Shown here one piece after another: positions 57,001 through 64,000 of a DNA stretch of 64,000 bases. Below the pieces are notes generated by a model that saw only the letters and a list, made by a program, of their open reading frames with translations, did no database searches and was not told the DNA's origin. Both the position numbers and the translations under genes were made by a program. Origin of the DNA: Cladobotryum mycophilum (Eukaryota; Ascomycota; Sordariomycetes; Hypocreales; Hypocreaceae); contig CM071589.1 in the NCBI GenBank assembly GCA_036429605.1, positions 682,001-746,000 on the forward strand, in the 5' to 3' direction. Within the stretch, counting starts at the first letter, position 1; each line of letters begins with the position of its first letter.

Positions 57001-60000
57001 TGAGAGGCGTGGATCCCATCGAATGAATCTGGATGGTGGGAAAGGTGTGCGGAGAATCAGGCACGGGAACTGTCTGGGAATGGGACAGAGTTACATGAGA
57101 GGGATGCGGCACGATTGGTCGCAAGAGGAAGAAGAAGACAACTTTCGAGGTCTTGCTTTCCCGATGATCCTGTCCCAGCTGAAATGGAGGAAACATGCAT
57201 CCATTTCACCCCCTTGGCAGAGATGATCCTGCAAGGAGAGATGAGGAGAAAGGGAGGGGAGAGGGGAAGAGGAGGGAGGAGGTTTAATACATGAATGATG
57301 GGCACTAGTTTAATGCCGTGCACAACATCGATTTGTTAATGAAATGCAAATAATAAATCTACTGCAGTAGCCTCGTCCGCCAGTCCTACTATTACTTACT
57401 CTCTGTCCACCACCTCATCCAACGTTGTTTCAGAGCAAGCAAACCAGATGCCGCTAAAGCCCCCGTACTCAGATCGGCCGAAATTGGAACTCGAGACGCG
57501 CGCACGGCAGAAGCGATTGCGCACCCAAAGGGGTTTGTGTTTTTTTTTTTTGCACGAGGAAGGGGAAAATGCTACCATAATACGAGAGAGAGAGGTTTTG
57601 TCTTACTGAGGAGTTGTTGTAGTTGCATTCCAGAGCCTCGTTCTTGGGGGAGGGGGGACAAAAGGTAGGTATCATGGGCATGTGGGACTGAGACTGGGTG
57701 GTGTGTATGTTTGCTGCGCTGGGGGTCGCGCTGAAAGCCTAGGGAGGGGAGGGGAGTAATGATGAGAGGCTTGTCCTGTTCATGTGCGTGATGCTGATGA
57801 AAGGACCAATCATGCATGTACGTTGCAGTAGTTCGTAACATTGTAGTGGAGGCCGAGATGGGGGTAGAAGATCCATGTTGGGAGAGGAGGCAAAGGACAA
57901 GTAAGTAGACAAGATGAGAGGGGGGAAAGTTCCCTTGAAAGGAGGAGAGAGAAAGATGACTGCTCGTCCGAGGATTGACTCACGTCTCACTTTGGTGCTT
58001 TCTTTCTCTGCAGGGGGGTTTAAGGGAGAGAGAGAGAGAGAGAGAGGAGAGAAGTAGGGCATTTTGTTTGGTAATTGTTTGTTGTCATGATGCCTGAATT
58101 CAGTTGATTCAACTGCTACTAAACTAATTAGTAGATCTAACATGCATTCTAGTCGATGATGCGCACCAACAGCAGTGGATTGTCAATAATTGAATGCATA
58201 TGTATTCTGGCAGTTGGGGGAGGGAAAGGGGGAGGACAACCAACCAAGAGCCGCGAGTAAGGCGAGGGTCTTTTCCTATCAACCAACTGGGGTGGATCTA
58301 GAGATACCCTACAAGCATCTACTCTACTTATACATAACGTATTACAAGACAAAGATTGAGAGAATGAGAAAAGAACAACAGATTGGTCTCGACACAAGAC
58401 CTGAATCAATTCGACCATAATTGGTTGGTCCACCGCCCATCACCACCCCATCCATGGGTACCACGGCGACGACCAAAAAAAGTTGGGTACTATTTGTGGG
58501 CTCTCATAGCCCTGGAGATGTAACCCCCCAAATAGCACAGTACACTTGTGCAGTGCCTGTGCCTGTGCCTGTGACCCCAAACACGCCCCCTTTCCTCCCT
58601 ACACCCTACAGGCTTGGGCTTGGGTTGCCTGCAGCAGCACCAGCAGCAGCCATTTCTACGTCTCTCCTCCTTGGCTAGATGGATGGCTTTGTTCTTGTCC
58701 AAATCTGTTGCTGCTGGGGCAGTGGAGATTCCTCATCCTAAATTGATGGACCCATGAGATCCATCCATGATGATGAGCAGCCCCCCAGTACATACATATC
58801 AGCACGGTCTTGTGCCTGAATCTGAATGTTCTGTTAGGGTGCCCTCTTCCACCATTGGTTGATTATTATTATTCTTTCTTGCACAAAGAAGGGCGTCGAA
58901 AAGGGCTTTTTTGTTTTGTTTTGTTTTGATTGGCATCTGATACTTGCTTGTGTGTGGCATATGCAGTCAAGATGGGAATAGTACCGTGTAATATAAAATA
59001 TATGGAAAAAGAATACTTGTATTATTGATGACATGTATGATGTTGCTTCTTTTCCATTTACTTGTATCCATGCATTCATTCATCCACGGTATCATCTTCA
59101 TGAAGGTGGTCATGTGCACTATATATTTGGATGTGATGCACCTGGACAGAGCACAAGTCGAAACACACACTAGAAAGAAAGAAAGAAAGAAGGAAAAAAA
59201 AGTACAAGGCTACCCCGCTGTGAATGTGCAGCAAGCCCATGTAGATTCATTCATTGATTCATTAACCCAATGATCTCTGCTTCACTGAAGTTGAGCGCTG
59301 GAGGTTATCCAATGTTGGGTTGCCTACAGTACAGAGAGGTACCTAGATTTAATGTCCTGGACACGTTGCAGCGGGTTACCTTTCTCAACAGAAATTGAGA
59401 ACAAGAACAAGAACAAAGCAAGTGAATTTATTCATGTTTACTGTACTGCTACCTATGTAAGTAAAAGTATCTACTAAATAACGTTGTCGCAGAACAGAGA
59501 ATAAATGACCCTTTCCAACTGCCGTTCTTGTTATGATTATGATTATTATTAGTATTACATACTGTCTTCATCTCCATCTCCAATCCTCATTTTGTTATTT
59601 TGGCAAGAATAGGGGCTTCCAGAGAGAGAGGGTGCTAAATAAGTTCTCCATTGGGCCTAAAACCTTGCCTGGGCTTGTCATATTATTTTATTATTATTAT
59701 ATGCAGGAAAGAAAAAAACTTAGATACATGGCTCAGCATAGCAGTCACCGCCAACTCGCATGTACCCTTCTCCTAAACTGTCTGAGCAGCAGCCGTGTGT
59801 GGAAAGTGGGTCGATTCAGAGACCTTTCCTCTCTTTCCTCCCCTCCTACTCCTCTCCTCCTCTCCTTCCCCCCTAGTTGGTTCTTATTATTATTACCTTA
59901 GTAGTACTTGTAGGTACTTGTAGGCGTGGTAGTGGAATTTTTCCTTCCCTAACATCAAACCGTTTCTCCCTCTCTACCATCATTGCGTCGTATCGTCTCT

Positions 60001-60044
60001 CTGCCATACTTCTCTTCTTCTCTCTCCCTCTCCCTTCGTCCATC

Positions 60045-60088
<44 letters not shown>

Positions 60089-61070
60089 TCTTTCTTTCCT
60101 TCTCCTCCCCGACTGTCCTCTTTCTCACTGTCTCCCAGTCTCTCCCTTTGGCAGAAATATAGAAACGACCGATAGTGCTCTCTCTCGCCGCCCGCCCGCC
60201 TGTCCCTCTTCCCATCCTTCCACTAAGAAAACTCGTCACGGGAGACGTGTTTCCAACTGGACTGGACTTGAACGAGTTTTTACCCTCCCTATTCTGGACG
60301 TTTTATTGGCAGACTTCATACCGGCAGGGTTGCGCTACTACGCCACAGTCTAAACTGATTTCAACCAACAAAGTCCTTTCGCCACGGTAGTCCGCCTGTC
60401 GCGCATCCCGTTTGGCTGATCCATTCTCCAAACTTGTGCTCCCCCCAAAAGCTGGCTGGTCTTTCTCCCTCTTGAGAAAAATCCGCTTCCTGCAAGGTCA
60501 CCTCAGGTTGGTTGCCAGGTCGCCAGGTCACCCACCAGTCACGACGAGAATCCAGGAAAAAAAGAGGTGCCATCTCAGCGGGCCGAGCTACTTGACATCT
60601 CTTCAGCTCAACAACCTGGCCAAATTCTTACTTGTCGCCTCGTTGCCACCAAACAGGACAATCGGAAGCAAGTTGTTTGAGGACACAACCCACAAGCTCG
60701 GCGACCGTCTTTTTTGAAGAGTCTCAATCATTTGACACTTCATCATACCCCTTTTTTGATCCGACTGGCTTTCTTCCCTTCGCACTGTCGCACTGCACCC
60801 ACTTTATCGCTGTTGTTGCTGCGTACGTCCCATCGCATCTCCGACCATCGCACGTTACGACCGTTACGACGAAGACAACGACCGATCTGAAGAAGCTGTG
60901 GTTGCATATATGCTCGCGAAAGAAATCACTGGGACGCAGTAGTTCATCTTCCGACTATTGTCTGTCCTTTTGACGCATCTCGAACCATCAAACATCAGTG
61001 GTGGAGTCATCTGCTGGGTAGCAACAGCAGTGTCTTTCCGTGGTGGAGAAGAATCAAAAACAATTAAAAA
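54074..61070. other. long gene-free region with low-complexity tracts
   Basis: About 7 kb on both strands with no recognisable gene. It contains purine- or pyrimidine-rich tracts (for example 55735-55780, 57235-57290, 58027-58048, 59820-59875), a CA-rich run near 56088-56106 and GAAA repeats at 59172-59195. The rightmost 1.5 kb, rich in TC, is probably promoter and long 5' leader of the RRM-R3H gene. Frames here fail on composition and lack domains. Confidence 0.5.
60047..60081 (+). repeat. (TC)n tract
   Basis: About 35 nt of uninterrupted TC dinucleotides, embedded in a wider pyrimidine-rich stretch about 1 kb upstream of the RRM-R3H start codon. Such CT tracts are common in fungal promoters and leaders. 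Confidence 0.9.
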
Positions 61071-63054
61071 ATGACACAACAACCGCACGACATGACATAC
61101 CTCGACTATTCTGCGCCGGCGAATCGCTCGCCCAACTCCTCTAGGCAGAACTACGCTACCTCGGGTTTCGCTTCCGGATTGTCTCTCCCCAGACAGAGTT
61201 CGAGGCACTTTGATGGCTCTTCTTCTCTCTACCCCACAGAAAGAATTGCCGGCGGATACAACCCTAGAGCGATAGATACCATGACCGGTGCTGGTGGAAT
61301 GCCGGGCTATATGCTGGATAACAATCAGTCCTGGTCATACAATGCTACCGGCGTTGCCACTGTGAATGGTGCCGTTCACGGACCTGGCGGACGAAGAAGC
61401 GTCAACAGGCGTGCCGCTTTGCCCTCCGTAAGTTTGGCCCAACACATAAATTAACGTGCTCATGACTAACGTAATTCTGCAGAGCTGGACCGACCACAAC
61501 TCTATGGGCATGCACTCGGGGCTTCAGCAATTCTCTGGTGGTCTCAACGGTTCTGGAATGGGCAATTCTGGTCTTCGTGTTGACGCCCAAGTATCGCATG
61601 CCTCGCCAACCGATCCTCGATCAGCTACAAGTGATGCCGACCAGCTCATCCCTACCGCCATTGTCATCAAGAATATTCCCTTTGCTGTGCGCAAAGAGAC
61701 ACTGGCATCCATAATGCTGGATATGCATCTTCCCCAACCATACGCATTCAACTATCACTTTGACAATGGCGTTTTCCGTGGTCTTGCTTTCGCCAACTTT
61801 CAGTCTGCCGAGGACACTCGGATTGTGATTGATGCCATGAATGGTATGGATGTTCATGGACGAAAGTTACGTGTCGAGTACAAGAAGATGCTTCCCGAGG
61901 CCGAGCGGGAGCGCATCGAGCGGGAAAAGCGAGAGAGGAGAGGACAACTCGAGGAACAACACCGGGCTCCCATGCTGCACCAGCAAGCTTCTCTCCAGTC
62001 TCTTAACGGTATTGCCAATGCCCAGCCAAGAAACCCCGCAGCTCATTTGGGTAAGTTTTTGCTTCCCCCCGGTATCTACTTTCGTACTAACTAGGACAGC
62101 AGGCGATGTGGACCTCAACGATGCTCAGACACTGGAGTTCTATACAGAGCTTGTCATGTTCCGCAGGGACGACAATCGCGAGATTCTTGTATTCCCACCT
62201 GGCATTTCGCCTGAGCATCGACGATCCATTCATATTTTGGCGCATCACATGGGCCTGGAGCATCAGTCTATTGGAGAGGCCGATTCGCGTCAGCTTACTG
62301 TGCTGAAGCGAACGCAGCCTTCACCAACCGCCAACATCCAGACACCCCCTGCAAACAGTCTTGATGTGCACAAGCGAGGTCTTAGCAGAGCTGCCACTTT
62401 CGATTTTGCTGCCGACCGCGAGTCAAGGGCCGCCAGCAGCAACTACTCTCATATGCTTGGTCGCCATGGCCCGACTCTTGAACTGCCTGGTAGCCCCGAT
62501 GGCACTGGCATCCCCAACAACCTGCGCGCAGCCAAGAGTTTTGCAGACTTGCGTTCGTTCACTCCCAGCCCGTCCCAGGCTTCTTCCAGCTACCTTGCTC
62601 CTGGCACCACCTTGAGCAGCATTACATCGGGCTCCGCGGCCCGCTTTGGAGACTACATGGCCAGCGCCCAGGCCAGCCAAGCAACAAACCCTGGCACACC
62701 CGGAGCTAAGACGGAGAATGGTTTGATTAGCGGACTGAGCAACTTGAACCTGGGTCCCTTTGACTCCAACACCTTGCAGCCTCAGCGCAGCACCCCTGGC
62801 GCTATTGGCAGCCAGCGACCCAGTGCCAACGGCAGCGGTGCTAAGGGCGCCCCTGACAGGCAACCTCGCGGCCCTGAGTGGGAGTCTTCAAACGGCTTCG
62901 GCGGCCGTGGTCGAGCGAATGGTCACATGCACCGCGGTAGTGGTAAGTCATAGTTGATGAAGACATTTTGAATGCAGCTAACTCTTTTTCAGATTCTTCG
63001 GACAATGGTGCTCGTGTTGGTACCAGCTCCACCAATGCTTCCCGATACCACTAA
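61071..63054 (+). CDS. RRM-R3H RNA-binding protein, Pin4/Cip2 type
   Basis: Exons 61071-61427, 61483-62050, 62103-62942, 62993-63054 give 608 residues with consensus introns (branch site GACTAAC in the first). Low-complexity N-terminus; one RRM with RNP2-like TAIVIKNIPF and RNP1-like FRGLAFANF (residues about 185-265); a charged helix (ERERIEREKRERRG); then an R3H domain, FYTELVMFRRDDNREILVFPPGISPEHRRSIHILAHHMGLEHQS; and a long Ser/Pro/Gly-rich tail ending SRYH. The RRM-then-R3H order matches yeast Pin4/Mdt1 and S. pombe Cip1/Cip2, which bind mRNA and link to cell-cycle and stress responses. SQ/TQ sites occur in the tails. A predicted 5' leader is long and pyrimidine-rich. Confidence 0.92.
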
Positions 63055-64000
63055 ACGATACCATTCGTTTTGCCATCCGTGTGTTGCTCGAGCCTCACGG
63101 AAGAAAAATTGGACTGACTGCAGGGATTAATCATGGTCTCTGCGTCACATGCCTCATCTAGCTTCTCAATCATTGCTTTTACCACTTGTAATATTTACTT
63201 CTACCTGAACGCTCAAGCTAGTGCTTGGTTGTTCTTGGGGGAAAGCCGCGTCTTGCGGTACACGTTCATTACCTTGCTTGGTGTTTTGGGCCCAGGAGGA
63301 GCAATCCGACTGTCTGATCACCTACCTTGATGATGATGACACCCCAATGAGAATATGGAAAACGGATCAGGATACATCATTTTTGTTCGACAAATGGGCA
63401 ACCATTATGACACGTTACGACTCGATTCCGAGCGTATAGCCTGGAACCCACTGTACTCCACCCATCAAGATCTACGACCAATTCTTGACGATTATGACGT
63501 TTATTTTTACGACCTTACGTCTAGACAGCTGCAGCGAATCTTCCTCGTCGTGCTGCGCAGCGCAATAGCACTGAGTGGAGTAGCTTCGGCGAACGATGAC
63601 CAGCAGTACCTATACCCAAACTTAATACCCTGTCTGACGTCCAGATACGACCGTGACGACGACGATTTAAAGTGCGAACTTTTTTGCATACAAGGAGGAA
63701 AGAGAACGAAGCGGAGGAGTGAATAGTAGTATATCGCTTGTGATGGAATCATTGTCGGGTGTCTGTGTGTGTGTGTGTGTGTGTGTGTTTTATTCGTGGA
63801 TGGGAGGAGTGACTAAAAAAAGAAAAGTGTTATGCATTTTTTTGCGTTCGGTATGTCCTCTCTGTTGCGGCAGCTAATGTGCTCCCTCTCTCTTTGGAGA
63901 TGGTTCTTTCGCCCAATGGAGAGGGCATGTTTTTAACCCAAAGTCATTTTCTTTGCGGCGTTGTATGGCAGCATTATTCGGATGGGCAATCTCTTCTGGA
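63055..64000. other. downstream region of the RRM-R3H gene
   Basis: No gene recognised to the window end; includes the 3' UTR of the RRM-R3H gene. A short plus-strand frame at 63355-63726 is not supported by composition or domain. Confidence 0.4.
63764..63788. repeat. (TG)n microsatellite
   Basis: About 25 nt of TG dinucleotides. Confidence 0.9.

Noticed and set aside
1..64000. CRISPR arrays, rRNA genes or prokaryotic operons.
   Set aside because: None seen; intron structure and gene content are fungal nuclear.

Overview
The window is nuclear DNA from a filamentous ascomycete (Pezizomycotina, most likely Sordariomycetes). This rests on short GT..AG introns of about 50-100 nt with CTRAY branch sites, a Zn2Cys6 regulator, a GH64 glucanase, S28 peptidase, F-box and NACHT (fungal NLR) genes, and an extremely AT-rich block that looks like the product of repeat-induced point mutation (RIP). 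The species cannot be named from sequence alone.

Layout. 1-10 kb: C-terminal end of an unidentified gene, an intact but active-site-altered adenylosuccinate lyase paralogue with ten exons, a tail-anchored SnoaL-like protein, a Zn2Cys6 regulator and an unidentified 425-residue protein. 10.7-12.4 kb: two nested inverted-repeat elements, the inner one 1.4 kb, flanked by TA and almost entirely A+T. 12.4-15 kb: gene-poor. 15-24 kb: a housekeeping-like block with GH64 beta-1,3-glucanase, MINDY-type deubiquitinase with a CaaX end, steroid 5-alpha-reductase family protein and S28 serine carboxypeptidase. 26-42.6 kb: a degenerate accessory island holding an F-box pseudogene, a three-domain RidA gene split by a complete hAT transposon (8-bp target duplication, matching terminal repeats), a lipase-NACHT NLR pseudogene, an HNH-family pseudogene and an intact lysine/histidine-tailed protein. 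43-54 kb: intact accessory genes, namely a Cys-rich multipass membrane protein, a stand-alone nucleoside phosphorylase domain, an unidentified CPCG-motif protein, histone H2A.Z and a Ulp1-like protein that has lost its catalytic Cys. 54-61 kb: about 7 kb without a recognisable gene. 61-63 kb: an RRM-R3H RNA-binding protein of the Pin4/Cip2 type.

Two patterns cut across genes. First, every nonsense codon seen in the 26-41 kb island is TAA or TAG and can be explained by a C-to-T change in CpA context on one strand, as RIP would produce. Second, three genes outside the island (MINDY, S28 peptidase, histone H2A.Z) are each broken only by one base in a C/G homopolymer. Because H2A.Z is so strongly conserved, these three are more likely assembly errors than real mutations.

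For a candidate unusual system, the best leads are the three-domain RidA gene captured at the moment of hAT disruption, the active-site-altered adenylosuccinate lyase beside a SnoaL-like protein and a Zn2Cys6 regulator, and the 26-54 kb island that collects NLR-type parts (lipase-NACHT, nucleoside phosphorylase domain, HNH, Ulp1-like pseudoprotease).
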